From Niastella vici (GTDB lineage: Bacteria; Bacteroidota; Bacteroidia; Chitinophagales; Chitinophagaceae), in NCBI RefSeq assembly GCF_002077945.1, contig NZ_LVYD01000024.1, forward strand, positions 124,001 to 188,000: 64,000 bases of DNA. The letters run 5' to 3'. A model generated the notes under the pieces. It saw nothing but the letters and a program-made list of their open reading frames with translations. It searched no databases and had not been told where the DNA came from. Numbering within the stretch: position 1 is the first letter of the stretch; each line of letters begins with the position of its first letter. Made by a program: the position numbers and the translations under genes. Below, one piece after another: positions 9,472 through 17,718 of the stretch.

Positions 9472-10041
9472 TTAGCCCAGTATTTTGGATATAAGATCTG
9501 AATGCAAACTAATTTTCAGAAAAGCTGCCAACCCCAAAATGATCCCGGTTAAGCTTACAATAGCCGAGAAATAAAGCAGCCAGTTCTTTTGTGTTAAAGC
9601 AGTAATTCCGAACATGGCAATAGCTATGGTTAACAAGGCATCAGTCATGTCGAACTGGTCATCAAAAAGGTTGATGTCGTCATATTCCTTTTGAAAACCT
9701 TCAGCCTGTGCTTTTATTTCAGTCTTTTCTTTTTCATATCTCTCTATTTGTTCCGAATACTTTTTGATCAACGATTCGTTACCGGCAGGGTTTTGTACTT
9801 TAAGCAATTCAAGTGTATTTTCTGCAATAGCCTGTTTTGTACTCTTTGCCTGAAAATATGACCACGCATCAATACTGTGTGCCTGGGCCTGCGACATTGC
9901 CTGAACAACATTTCCATCCTTTACATTGCACAGCGCCATAAAAGTGGCAGTTATTGCAACAAAAAGTGCAACTCTTGAATTGATCTTACTTTTGCCCGCC
10001 TGCTCAACAGGCTCCTGAATTGTTTCTGAGATATCGCTCAT
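9472..10041 (-). CDS. DUF4337-family membrane protein
   Basis: A 189-aa protein with an N-terminal transmembrane helix (RVALFVAITATFMALC), the family signature WSYFQAKSTKQ, a charged coiled coil (about residues 90-125, IKKYSEQIERYEKEKTEIK) and two C-terminal helices. This matches DUF4337, a family of unknown function. It is a single gene on the minus strand, upstream of the convergent hairpin at 9355. Confidence 0.82.
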   Translation of the reverse strand: MSDISETIQEPVEQAGKSKINSRVALFVAITATFMALCNVKDGNVVQAMSQAQAHSIDAWSYFQAKSTKQAIAENTLELLKVQNPAGNESLIKKYSEQIERYEKEKTEIKAQAEGFQKEYDDINLFDDQFDMTDALLTIAIAMFGITALTQKNWLLYFSAIVSLTGIILGLAAFLKISLHSDLISKILG

Positions 10042-10128
10042 GTTGACTATTTATTTCCCGGTAAAATACTTTTAATAAATCACTTCCCGGTCATTCCGGT
10101 GCTTTTTAACAACTGATGCGGCTTTCAC

Positions 10129-10169
10129 CAAAAATAAAAACGGAAGTGAAATTTATCCTTCACTTCCGT
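10129..10169 (-). terminator. Intrinsic terminator of tRNA-Val
   Basis: A 10-bp perfect stem CGGAAGTGAA/TTCACTTCCG (10141-10150 with 10160-10169) is followed on the minus strand by TTTTTATTTTT. It lies 10 bp after the tRNA 3' end. Confidence 0.9.
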
Positions 10170-10178
10170 TCTATTCTG

Positions 10179-10253
10179 TGGATCGCACTGGGCTCGAACC
10201 AGCGACCCCTACTCTGTCAAAGTAGTGCTCTAAACCAACTGAGCTAGCGATCC
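10179..10253 (-). tRNA. tRNA-Val (anticodon GAC)
   Basis: A complete cloverleaf on the minus strand. The acceptor stem is GGATCGC/GCGATCC with discriminator A. The D-arm GCTC...GAGC is visible. The anticodon stem CTACT/AGTAG encloses loop TTGACAG, giving anticodon GAC (Val). The TPsiC arm has GGTTCGAGCC. The 3' CCA is not encoded. It is followed by its own terminator, so it is a monocistronic tRNA gene. Confidence 0.95.
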
Positions 10254-10430
10254 GTAACACGGAGACCGAAGGTAAAACAGTCAGCTGCCTTCCCCAAATT
10301 TATTACATATTTGAAAATGATATACTATTCTTAAATATCCCCCCCGGCCGGCAGCAGGAAAAATACAGGCATGCCGTCAAAATTGTAATTCGTTAACTTT
10401 AGGAAAGTATCACCCATTCAAGCCATTCAC

Positions 10431-11288
10431 ATGAAACAGGAAATAATCAACCTCTTCGACGAATATACCCACGCACCGCTTTCACGCGAAGAATTCCTTC
10501 GCCGGCTTACCAAACTCACCGGCAGCCTGGCTGCAGCCCTTGCGGTATTACCCATGCTGGAGGTGAATTATGCCCGGGCACAAACAGTGCCAGCTCAGGA
10601 TGACCGCATAACCACAGCGCATATTACTTATGCCGGTGATGATTGTACTATGAAGGGCTACCTGGCACAACCCAAAGAAAAAGGAAAGTATGGCGCGGTT
10701 GTCATCATTCATGAAAACCGGGGATTGAATCCGCATATTGAAGATGTTACCCGCCGGGTGGCTGTGGCCGGTTATTTGGCCCTGGCGCCCGATGCCTTGT
10801 CGCCCCTGGGTGGTACCCCCGCCAATGAAGATGAAGCCCGTAATATGTTTGGCAAACTGGATACCCAAAAGAACCTGAACAATTTTATAAAGGCATTTGA
10901 TTACCTGAAATCACTACCGGCCTGCAATGGTAAAACCGGTTGCGTGGGCTTTTGCTGGGGCGGTGGCCTGGCAAACCAGTTGGCTGTTCATGTGCCCGAC
11001 CTGAAGGCTGCTGTTGCATTCTATGGCAAGCAACCCGAGGCCGCAGATGTGCCCAACATTAAAGCTGCCGTTCAATTGCATTATGGCTCGTTGGATGAAC
11101 GCATCGATGCCGGCATACCGGCTTATGAAGAAGCACTGAAAAAAGCAGGCACCCACTATGAATTGTATATGTACGAAGGCGCCAACCACGCTTTCCATAA
11201 CGATACCGCGCCTACGCGTTACAATGCGGCCGCCGCGAAGCTGGCCTGGGAGCGCACGTTGAAGTTATTCGGAGAGAGGCTTAAGTAA
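10431..11288 (+). CDS. Dienelactone hydrolase family protein
   Basis: An alpha/beta hydrolase of 285 aa. The Cys-Asp-His triad of dienelactone hydrolases is visible: C175 in GFCWGGG, D222 in GSLDERID and H253 in GANHAFH, with E95 in HENRG near the active site. The first 50 residues (LSREEFLRRLTKLTGSLAAALAVLP...ARA) resemble the export or tether leader of the bacterial COG0412 branch; whether it is cleaved is unclear. The substrate is probably a small ester or lactone. A near-consensus -7 box TAACTTTA lies at 10394-10401. It is convergent with the proline dehydrogenase gene. Confidence 0.88.
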   Translation: MKQEIINLFDEYTHAPLSREEFLRRLTKLTGSLAAALAVLPMLEVNYARAQTVPAQDDRITTAHITYAGDDCTMKGYLAQPKEKGKYGAVVIIHENRGLNPHIEDVTRRVAVAGYLALAPDALSPLGGTPANEDEARNMFGKLDTQKNLNNFIKAFDYLKSLPACNGKTGCVGFCWGGGLANQLAVHVPDLKAAVAFYGKQPEAADVPNIKAAVQLHYGSLDERIDAGIPAYEEALKKAGTHYELYMYEGANHAFHNDTAPTRYNAAAAKLAWERTLKLFGERLK

Positions 11289-11320
11289 TTTTAATAATAA
11301 ATCTGTAATAATAGCTTTGC

Positions 11321-11400
11321 GAAGTAAGAAGTATGAGGTAAGAAATAGGAAGTTCAAAATCCGGTATCTTCTTACCTCCTACTTCCTACCTCTTACTTCT
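11321..11400. repeat. Heptad inverted-repeat element, GAAGTAG word (copy A)
   Basis: The left arm (11321-11353) is a run of imperfect 7-bp words (GAAGTAA, GAAGTAT, GAGGTAA, GAAATAG). The right arm (about 11367-11400) is its imperfect reverse complement (CTTACCT, CCTACTT and so on). It fills the convergent gap between dienelactone hydrolase and proline dehydrogenase. Related copies with the same word lie at 16968-17079 and 61491-61600. Confidence 0.8.
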
Positions 11401-11436
11401 GAACCTTTATTACACTATTTATCCAATTTCCCAAAA

Positions 11437-12663
11437 TCAGCTGATTGACTTTCTTCTTTCCATCTCCTTCTTTATCAGCCCTAACTCACGGCCTGTTTGT
11501 CCCGATACGGAAGAATTTTCCTGGGCCCTGCGCATAAGGTAAGGGATCACATCTTTTATTGGCCCGAATGGTAAGTATTTGCTTACCCTGAAGGAGTTTA
11601 TTGCCAAATTAAAAGTAATGTTATCACTCATGCCATACAGTTGCGAAAAATGCACGTGTGGATGATTATGTGGTATTCCTTTTTTATCGAGCAGTTCGGT
11701 AGTATATAAATTGCTGTACTCGTTATGCGAGGCTACAATCAGGGCAATGTAATTCAGGTAGTCAATACAAAATTCAAGGGCGGCATTGTAGTCGCGGTCG
11801 GTAGCGGCTTTACTGGGTTGTATGGGCGAGGGATAATTCATGTCAGCAGCCCGCTTACGCTCTTTTTCCATATAAGCGCCACGTACCAGTTTGGCACCCA
11901 GGATGAACCCCTTTTGTTGCGCCGATGCAAAGCTGTCTTTCAGGAATTGCAGGCGGTCGTGGCGGTACAGCTGTATCGTATTATAGATCACTGTTCGTTG
12001 CTTGTTGAACCGCTCCATCATTTGCATGGTGAGCGCATCAACGGGGTCCTGTATCCAGCTTTCTTCTGCATCGATCAACACCCCTATTCTTTTGGCAGCG
12101 GCAGCTTCACAAATGCGAACAATACGGTCAACCACCCGTTGCCATTCCGCTTTTTCTGCAGCGTTCAATACATCGGTATGCACTTTTCCTTCGAACCCGC
12201 TTTTACTGGTGGCTGCTGCATCCAGTTTTTCAAGCAGGGCAAAGCGCGCCAGGCCGGTCACCTTCACGCTCATAAAAGGAATATTCGGTTGCGTGGCCGC
12301 ATAATTGATCACCTTGATGAATTCCTCGGTGGCATGATCAAAATTTTCTTCCCCTTCCTTCCCTTCTACCCCATAATCGAGTATTACCTGTACATTGAAT
12401 TGCTTCAACTTCGCCGCCACCCGGGCAGTTTCTTCCAGGGTTTCGCCCCCTACAAATTGTTCAAATATGGTATTGCGGATGATATTCCTGATTGGCAGGC
12501 CAACTTTTATGGCCCAGGGAGTAAGTCTGGTGCCAAGCTTTACCAGACTCTGGTAGCCCATGCTCGAGAACAGGAATTGGGCTTTTTTTAATTCTTTAGC
12601 TGATTTGTAAGCAAATGCATTTTCCGTATTATCAAAAGATACAGCAACGGCGGTTTTGGACAT
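11437..12663 (-). CDS. Proline dehydrogenase
   Basis: A monofunctional FAD-dependent proline dehydrogenase (408 aa) that oxidises L-proline to delta-1-pyrroline-5-carboxylate; no P5C dehydrogenase domain is fused. It shows the barrel motifs VILDYGVEGKEGEENFD, RIGVLIDAEESWIQ, KLVRGAYMEKER and the C-terminal RRAQENSSVSGQTGREL, the last two contributing proline/FAD binding in the PutA/PRODH family. ATG at 12663; a weak -7-like TATCTTCG lies at 12685-12692. It is a single gene between two convergent/divergent neighbours. Confidence 0.93.
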   Translation of the reverse strand: MSKTAVAVSFDNTENAFAYKSAKELKKAQFLFSSMGYQSLVKLGTRLTPWAIKVGLPIRNIIRNTIFEQFVGGETLEETARVAAKLKQFNVQVILDYGVEGKEGEENFDHATEEFIKVINYAATQPNIPFMSVKVTGLARFALLEKLDAAATSKSGFEGKVHTDVLNAAEKAEWQRVVDRIVRICEAAAAKRIGVLIDAEESWIQDPVDALTMQMMERFNKQRTVIYNTIQLYRHDRLQFLKDSFASAQQKGFILGAKLVRGAYMEKERKRAADMNYPSPIQPSKAATDRDYNAALEFCIDYLNYIALIVASHNEYSNLYTTELLDKKGIPHNHPHVHFSQLYGMSDNITFNLAINSFRVSKYLPFGPIKDVIPYLMRRAQENSSVSGQTGRELGLIKKEMERRKSIS

Positions 12664-12850
12664 AGAACTAACGAATGTTAGGCGCGAAGATAATTCATTA
12701 GCTGGTAAATTTTAAGTTTTTTACGTTCCGTTTACGCAATCGATTTCCTTATGAGGCTGATTATCAGCACCCAGTTGCGGCCGGCTTTCAGTAGCCTTGC
12801 GTCTTCCTGCTGGTTTTTAGGTGCCCCGAACCTTGTATATTGTGCCCATT

Positions 12851-13951
12851 ATGAGAATCTTACATACCGATATTTATAAGTTCAGCATACCCATGCATCC
12901 CTTTACCATTGCAACGGGGACCATGCATTATGCCCAAAATATATTTATCAGGGTACATACCGATGCCGGTATATATGGTGTGGGTGAATGCTCTGCCTTT
13001 CCCATGATCGTGGGCGAAACCCAGGCTACCTGTTTTGAAATGGCCAAAGATTTTGCCGCGCTCTGGAAAGACAAAAATGCGGCTGCTATTGAAGAACGGT
13101 TGCAGGAATTGCACAGCTTCACCGCATTTAATGCCACTATCAAAAGCGCTTTTGATATGGCACTGTACGACCTGGCAGCCCGGGCCGCCGGCGTACCGCT
13201 GTACCGCTACCTGGGTGGTAACAGCAAAAAAGAGCTCGAAACCGACCTTACCATTGGGATCGATACACCCGAAAATATGGCCGCCAAAGCTGTTGATTTT
13301 GTAAAACGGGGCGTACGCATCATTAAAATAAAACTGGGCAAAGATGCCGTGACAGATGTGGAACGGGTTCGCCAGATCCGCGAAGCGGCCGGCGCTTCCA
13401 TTGGTTTACGCATAGATGCCAACCAGGGCTGGAAGTATGAAGATGCGGTATTTGCATTGACCACCATGGCGCCTTATGATATCCAGTTCTGCGAGCAACC
13501 CATGCGTCATTGGGATGATGATAAATTACCTGCCCTGGTAAAGCAATCGCCTATCCCGATCATGGCCGATGAAAGCGTTTTTGACCACCATGATGCCAAA
13601 CGAATTATTGCTGCCGGTGCCTGCGATTATGTGAATATCAAATTCGCCAAATCGGGCGGTATATGGGAAGCCAGGAAGATCCATGAAGTATGCAAACAAC
13701 ATACTATTCCCTGTATGATGGGGGGCATGCTCGAAAGCCGGATTGCCCTGACGGCTTTTGCGCATTTTGCGCTGGCCCACGACAATGTCGTTTTTTACGA
13801 TATGGATACCTGCATGCTGGGGCATAAAACCGATCCGGTAACGGGTGGTGTGCAATACAATGGATTTTTTCTTGAGGTGCCCGAAACGGCTGGTATTGGG
13901 GCCGATGCCGACGAAAATTTCCTCAAAACATTGGAGATGGTCACTGTTTAA
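12851..13951 (+). CDS. Dipeptide (L-Ala-D/L-Glu type) epimerase, enolase superfamily
   Basis: An enolase-superfamily racemase of 366 aa from ATG 12851; a longer frame from GTG 12821 adds MPRTLYIVPI and is unlikely. Counting from ATG 12851, the acid/base KxK is K159-x-K161 (IKIKLGK). The Mg ligands are D189 (RIDANQGW), E215 (CEQP) and D240 (ADES), with the second base K264 (VNIKFAKSGG). The DMD motif near the C-terminus (FYDMDTCMLG) is the segment that binds the dipeptide ammonium group in Ala-Glu epimerases. A role in murein-peptide recycling is likely by family; exact dipeptide specificity is unknown. Confidence 0.88.
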   Translation: MRILHTDIYKFSIPMHPFTIATGTMHYAQNIFIRVHTDAGIYGVGECSAFPMIVGETQATCFEMAKDFAALWKDKNAAAIEERLQELHSFTAFNATIKSAFDMALYDLAARAAGVPLYRYLGGNSKKELETDLTIGIDTPENMAAKAVDFVKRGVRIIKIKLGKDAVTDVERVRQIREAAGASIGLRIDANQGWKYEDAVFALTTMAPYDIQFCEQPMRHWDDDKLPALVKQSPIPIMADESVFDHHDAKRIIAAGACDYVNIKFAKSGGIWEARKIHEVCKQHTIPCMMGGMLESRIALTAFAHFALAHDNVVFYDMDTCMLGHKTDPVTGGVQYNGFFLEVPETAGIGADADENFLKTLEMVTV

Positions 13952-13992
13952 CCCGGCAAGCAAACAAACTAACCAGCTAATAATCGTTTGTT

Positions 13993-14000
13993 TATCTTTG
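13993..14000 (+). promoter_or_regulatory. Predicted -7 box of the thioesterase gene
   Basis: TATCTTTG (TAnnTTTG consensus) lies 13 bp before ATG 14014, giving a very short predicted leader. Confidence 0.6.
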
Positions 14001-14013
14001 CGCAAAAAAAAGA

Positions 14014-14532
14014 ATGGACCAGAATTCCAAAACGGCCAAGGAGTCAGTAGTTACCATGACTGAATTGGTATTACCCAACGATACCAATATGTTTGGCAAC
14101 CTGATGGGTGGACGATTAATGTACTGGATGGATATTGCGGCTGCGCTGTCAGCCATGAAGCATTGCGGCACACCGGTGGTAACCGCATCGGTTGACAATA
14201 TATCGTTCGAAAATCCGATCAAGCTGGGAAATGCAGTTCATATTCAGGCCAGGGTTTCCCGGGCTTTTAATACGTCTATGGAGATCTTTATGAGTGTTTG
14301 GGGCGAAGATGCCCTGCACCAGTACAAATACAAAAGCAACGAAGCCTACTTTACATTCGTGGCACTCGATCCCAACGGAAAACCACGAAAAGTTCCCAAC
14401 CTTATACCCGAAACTGAAGATGAGGTTAAACTGTTTGAAGGCGCTTTGCGCAGAAGACAGGTTCGCCTGATACTGGGTGGAAAAATGCAGCCGAATGACG
14501 CTACGGAGTTAAAAGCCCTCTTTACCAAATAA
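14014..14532 (+). CDS. Acyl-CoA thioesterase (YciA/ACOT hotdog family)
   Basis: A 172-aa hotdog-fold thioesterase that hydrolyses acyl-CoA to free acid and CoA. The family signature is seen as LPNDTNMFGNLMGGRLMYWM (catalytic Asn/Asp region around residues 30-36) followed by DIAAALSA and VDNISFENPIK. A C-terminal extension of about 40 residues is rich in charged residues. It is convergent with the acyltransferase gene; the gap holds an octad inverted repeat. Confidence 0.9.
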   Translation: MDQNSKTAKESVVTMTELVLPNDTNMFGNLMGGRLMYWMDIAAALSAMKHCGTPVVTASVDNISFENPIKLGNAVHIQARVSRAFNTSMEIFMSVWGEDALHQYKYKSNEAYFTFVALDPNGKPRKVPNLIPETEDEVKLFEGALRRRQVRLILGGKMQPNDATELKALFTK

Positions 14533-14539
14533 ATAGGTC

Positions 14540-14647
14540 AATGTGATAATTTGATAATGTGATAATTGAATACAACCTATACGCGTGAACTTTGCTTTTT
14601 ATAGGAACTGCACGACCTGAATGCATTATCACATTATCACATTGTGG
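14540..14647. repeat. Octad inverted-repeat element, AATGTGAT word
   Basis: The left arm (14540-14571) reads AATGTGAT, AATTTGAT, AATGTGAT, AATTGAAT in perfect 8-bp register. The right arm (14621-14647) contains the complementary ATTATCACATTATCACATTG. The element fills the convergent gap, and its right arm overlaps the stop codon of the acyltransferase gene (14637-14639). Confidence 0.75.
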
Positions 14648-15401
14648 TTTTCCAATGATGGGGACCCTTCATCATAAATGATTTGCTTTGCTCAATGGCA
14701 TCCATTACCTGTTGCAAAATATCTTCGACAGATGCTTCATAATCTATTTGCAGCGGTTCCTTGAACGTTACAGAAAGCAGGGTGCCTTTCTTTTTAAACT
14801 TCAATCCCTTTTTATTAAAGGCACGCCAGAACCCACTGATCACAACCGGTATAACAACAGGCCTGCATAATTTTATAATATGCGCCGTGCCTTTTCGGCC
14901 GGGTGCGTATGGCGTGGTGGTCCCCTGCGGAAAAGTGATCACCCAGTTGCTTTCCAGTGCCCGGGTAATTTTACGGGTATCTGATGGGTCGAGCCCCTTA
15001 CGCACTTCAGTACCCGCCGAACGCCAGGTCCTTTTTACCGTTAGCGCGCCACCCAGGGTAAAAAGCCGGCTGATAAAACTGCCGCGCATGGTTTCCTCTG
15101 CTGCCACATAGTATACATTGGTAAAGGGATTCAATAAATAATAAGGGATGCCCAGCTTGTTCTTTCTGCGCCATTTCACGGCGCAGAAAATATGAAGAAA
15201 AGTAATAACGTCGGCAAAGTAGGTTTGGTGATTGCTTACAAACAACACATTCTTCCTGGGCAGGTGGGCAATATGTTCGGTTCCACTGATCTTTAGTTTG
15301 TTAATAATAACCAACCCCGGCCACGATATTATACCTATGATGGGGTATAAGATTTTTCGTACCAGTTTAAAATGTCTTAACCTTTCACTAATCGAACTCA
15401 T
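14637..15401 (-). CDS. 1-acyl-sn-glycerol-3-phosphate acyltransferase family protein
   Basis: A PlsC-type membrane acyltransferase (254 aa from ATG 15401; ATG 15419 adds six residues). It contains the catalytic NHxxxxD box (NHQTYFAD), the phosphate-binding box with a Gln variant (FPQGTTTP in place of FPEGT) and an N-terminal hydrophobic segment (ILYPIIGIISWPGLVII). It probably acylates lysophosphatidate or a related lysolipid in phospholipid synthesis. The last codons and stop lie inside the inverted-repeat element 14540-14647. Confidence 0.88.
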   Translation of the reverse strand: MSSISERLRHFKLVRKILYPIIGIISWPGLVIINKLKISGTEHIAHLPRKNVLFVSNHQTYFADVITFLHIFCAVKWRRKNKLGIPYYLLNPFTNVYYVAAEETMRGSFISRLFTLGGALTVKRTWRSAGTEVRKGLDPSDTRKITRALESNWVITFPQGTTTPYAPGRKGTAHIIKLCRPVVIPVVISGFWRAFNKKGLKFKKKGTLLSVTFKEPLQIDYEASVEDILQQVMDAIEQSKSFMMKGPHHWKTTM

Positions 15402-15535
15402 GCTGCATTGTTTTGACAACCAATTGTTACCGAAATTAAGGAATTGTTAATAAAGTAATGATCAGGTTTTTCAGCGTTTACTTATTTGTGTAATTTATAG
15501 ATTTCCGAAATCCTATTGATATAAAATAATCAACC

Positions 15536-16258
15536 ATGAAACAAATTATCACACTCGTTATTGCATTGTTATTGACAACAGGTTTACTAGCCCAGGCGCC
15601 TAACCCGTTCCCTAAAACCATCAGTGTTAACGGCAGCGCCGATATGGAAATTATTCCCGATGAAATTTATGTAGTGGTCACATTAAAAGAATATGAAAAA
15701 AAGGGTACTGGCAAAATAGAGCTGGAAAAGATAAAGACCGATTTCCTGGCTACGTGCAAAAATGCAGGGCTACCAGATTCAGCAATTACTATTGCTTCAT
15801 ACGAAGGCGCCAATCCCAGGTCGTGGTTGAGCAAAAGAAAGTCAAAGGATGAATTATATGGCAGCATTGCTTACCAGATAAAATTCAGCAACAGCAGAAA
15901 GATCGATGAACTGGTAAACAAACTCGATGACGATGCCACCCAGAGCTTCGATGTCGTTCGAGTTTCACACAGTAAAATACAGGAATACCGTAAACAGGTG
16001 AAAATAATGGCTATAAAAGCCGCAAAAGAAAAAGCAACCTATCTTACTGAGGCAGTAGGTGAAACCCTGGGCGTAGCGGTGACCATTTCAGAAAACGGCC
16101 CCGACAATATACAATCACTGGGTATTAACAATACGCGCGGCTTCTTTGAAAATGTTTCTTACAAACCCTCCATTTCTTACAAATCGGAAGATGCGGGCAT
16201 TGATTTCAAAAAGATCAAAATCACTATGGATATAAATGTTGTGTTTGCACTTAAATAA
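15536..16258 (+). CDS. SIMPL (DUF541) domain protein, exported
   Basis: A 240-aa protein with a cleavable signal peptide (MKQIITLVIALLLTTGLLAQ) and one SIMPL/DUF541 domain. The domain begins ISVNGSADMEIIPDEIYV, has the central KATYLTEAVG helix and ends in a strand DINVVFAL. The family is periplasmic or outer-membrane-associated; its role is poorly defined. It lies 34 bp upstream of the HAD phosphatase gene, which has its own predicted promoter. Confidence 0.87.
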   Translation: MKQIITLVIALLLTTGLLAQAPNPFPKTISVNGSADMEIIPDEIYVVVTLKEYEKKGTGKIELEKIKTDFLATCKNAGLPDSAITIASYEGANPRSWLSKRKSKDELYGSIAYQIKFSNSRKIDELVNKLDDDATQSFDVVRVSHSKIQEYRKQVKIMAIKAAKEKATYLTEAVGETLGVAVTISENGPDNIQSLGINNTRGFFENVSYKPSISYKSEDAGIDFKKIKITMDINVVFALK

Positions 16259-16279
16259 CTTTCCATAAACCTTATCCTT

Positions 16280-16287
16280 TATCTTTG
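16280..16287 (+). promoter_or_regulatory. Predicted -7 box giving a leaderless hxpB-like transcript
   Basis: TATCTTTG ends only 5 bp before ATG 16293. Because the box is centred near -7, transcription would start at or within a few bases of the start codon. Confidence 0.6.
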
Positions 16288-16292
16288 CCCCT

Positions 16293-16949
16293 ATGAAATT
16301 TTCCGCGGTAATTTTTGATATGGATGGCCTGCTGATTGATTCCGAACCATTATGGCAACAGGCAGGCTCCGAAATGCTGCAACAATTCGGAGTTACGCTC
16401 ACCGATGAACAATATAATCTTACAACCGGCTTGCGCACACCCGAATGGGTCGATTACTGGTTCTCTCATTTCACGATCGATAAACAACAGGCGAAGGAAG
16501 CCGCCAAACGCGTTGAACAGGCTGCGTTGGACAAGATCAAGCAACATGGCGTTTCCATGCCGGGTGTGGAATACATCATGGAGTTTTTCAAAGCCAATAA
16601 TTTTCTGATCGGACTGGCCTCCTCCTCTCCTATGCAGTTAATTGAAGCAGTGGTTGAAAAATTGAATATTCAACCGTACCTGAATGCCATCACTTCTGCC
16701 GAACATCTTCCCCATGGCAAACCGCATCCCCAGGTGTTTTTGAATTGCGCCGAATTACTGAACGTTGCGCCTACTTCCTGCATTTGTTTTGAAGATTCTT
16801 TCAATGGAATGATCGCAGCCAAAGCTGCCCGCATGAAATGTATTGTGATACCCGCTCCACATGTTCATCACGAAGGCCGTTGGGATGCTGCAGACAGGAA
16901 GTTGCCGTCGTTGTTGAAGTTTAATAACACTGTTCTGGAGACGTTATAA
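16293..16949 (+). CDS. hxpB: HAD-family sugar-phosphate phosphatase (HxpB/YniC-like)
   Basis: A 218-aa haloacid-dehalogenase-superfamily phosphatase with cap type C1. It shows nucleophile D9 and acid/base D11 (FDMDGLLIDSEP), motif II Ser (GLASSSP), motif III Lys (GKPHPQVF) and motif IV (CICFEDSFNGMIAA). The sequence pattern fits the hexitol/2-deoxyglucose-6-phosphatase branch, so the gene symbol is a likely but not certain match. It is convergent with rpsA across a 769-bp gap. Confidence 0.82.
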   Translation: MKFSAVIFDMDGLLIDSEPLWQQAGSEMLQQFGVTLTDEQYNLTTGLRTPEWVDYWFSHFTIDKQQAKEAAKRVEQAALDKIKQHGVSMPGVEYIMEFFKANNFLIGLASSSPMQLIEAVVEKLNIQPYLNAITSAEHLPHGKPHPQVFLNCAELLNVAPTSCICFEDSFNGMIAAKAARMKCIVIPAPHVHHEGRWDAADRKLPSLLKFNNTVLETL

Positions 16950-16967
16950 CGCAGTACACATAATAAT

Positions 16968-17079
16968 GTGAAGTAGGAAGTAAGAGGTATGAAGAACCTG
17001 AACTTCCTGCCTTGCCTTTATTTTTCAGCCTCGAAAATAAGGATCTTCTTACTTCCTACTTCTTACCTCCTACTTCGAA
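16968..17079. repeat. Heptad inverted-repeat element, GAAGTAG word (copy B)
   Basis: The left arm (16968-16994) reads GAAGTAG, GAAGTAA, GAGGTAT, GAAG. The right arm (17045-17079) reads CTTCTTA, CTTCCTA, CTTCTTA, CCTCCTA, CTTC, a clean 7-bp register. The intervening spacer is about 50 bp. It sits in the convergent hxpB-rpsA gap. Confidence 0.82.
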
Positions 17080-17663
17080 TCTCAAACGGGACGCCCCGGT
17101 ACCCCCCGGAACATCCCGTTGAATGTTACTACCCAAATGAACCTGTATGTAAGAAGTTTGCAGGGGCACAATGGGTCAGCACCGTTCCTAACGGAAACTG
17201 TCATCATTGTACGTAATATTTTTGACGGCTGATTAATGGTAGAAATGCGGCTATCGTATATGAACCGGTATTGAATATCCGGATCAGGGCCGGCAGTGTA
17301 ATGCAAAAAAGAACATAAAGATGCAGATGAACACAAAAGAAATGTATTGCTTTTTCATACGCCACGAATTTATTGTTTTACAATACAATCGGGTCTCTCA
17401 TCGGAAGAAAAAGGCTCTCATCACAAACCTTTGATCATAACGGGTATGAGGAAGATTGGTTGTTGTTGCGGATAGGATTAAGATTGCGTCCCGTTGATTT
17501 GCTGTTATAAATATATAACGGGTATTTTTATAATGCAAGCTTATATGCGATTTATTTCATAACTATTGACCGCGGTCAGGAACCCGTTAAAAGGGTGCCC
17601 AAACAGGTTATGAATATCAGGTAGATATAGAAGTTATTGCTGCACCCACCTGTCATTAACTGC
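17080..17663. other. Long convergent intergenic region, no clear gene
   Basis: A frame on the plus strand (16989-17216) runs through the heptad element into a tail ending CKKFAGAQWVSTVPNGNCHH, with cysteine spacing like small exported Bacteroidota proteins. It may be a decayed remnant, but the first half is pure repeat. Beyond 17220 all frames are closed by stops within about 35 codons, and I see no RNA gene. Confidence 0.4.
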
Positions 17664-17695
17664 AAAAAAAAGCGTCCCGGTAAACCGGAACGCTT
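17664..17695 (-). terminator. Intrinsic terminator of rpsA
   Basis: On the minus strand AAGCGTTCCGG, loop TTTA, CCGGGACGCTT is followed by T8. It lies 24 bp after the rpsA stop. Confidence 0.92.
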
Positions 17696-17718
17696 ATAAT
17701 CATTGAAGCATACAAGGC

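Noticed and set aside
11725-12591. 288-aa frame antisense to proline dehydrogenase
   Set aside because: A shadow of a well-supported enzyme gene; composition rich in His/Phe/Gly typical of antisense frames.
14540-14647. IS/MITE insertion
   Set aside because: No transposase, no target duplication visible, and the arms are low-complexity word repeats rather than defined terminal inverted repeats.
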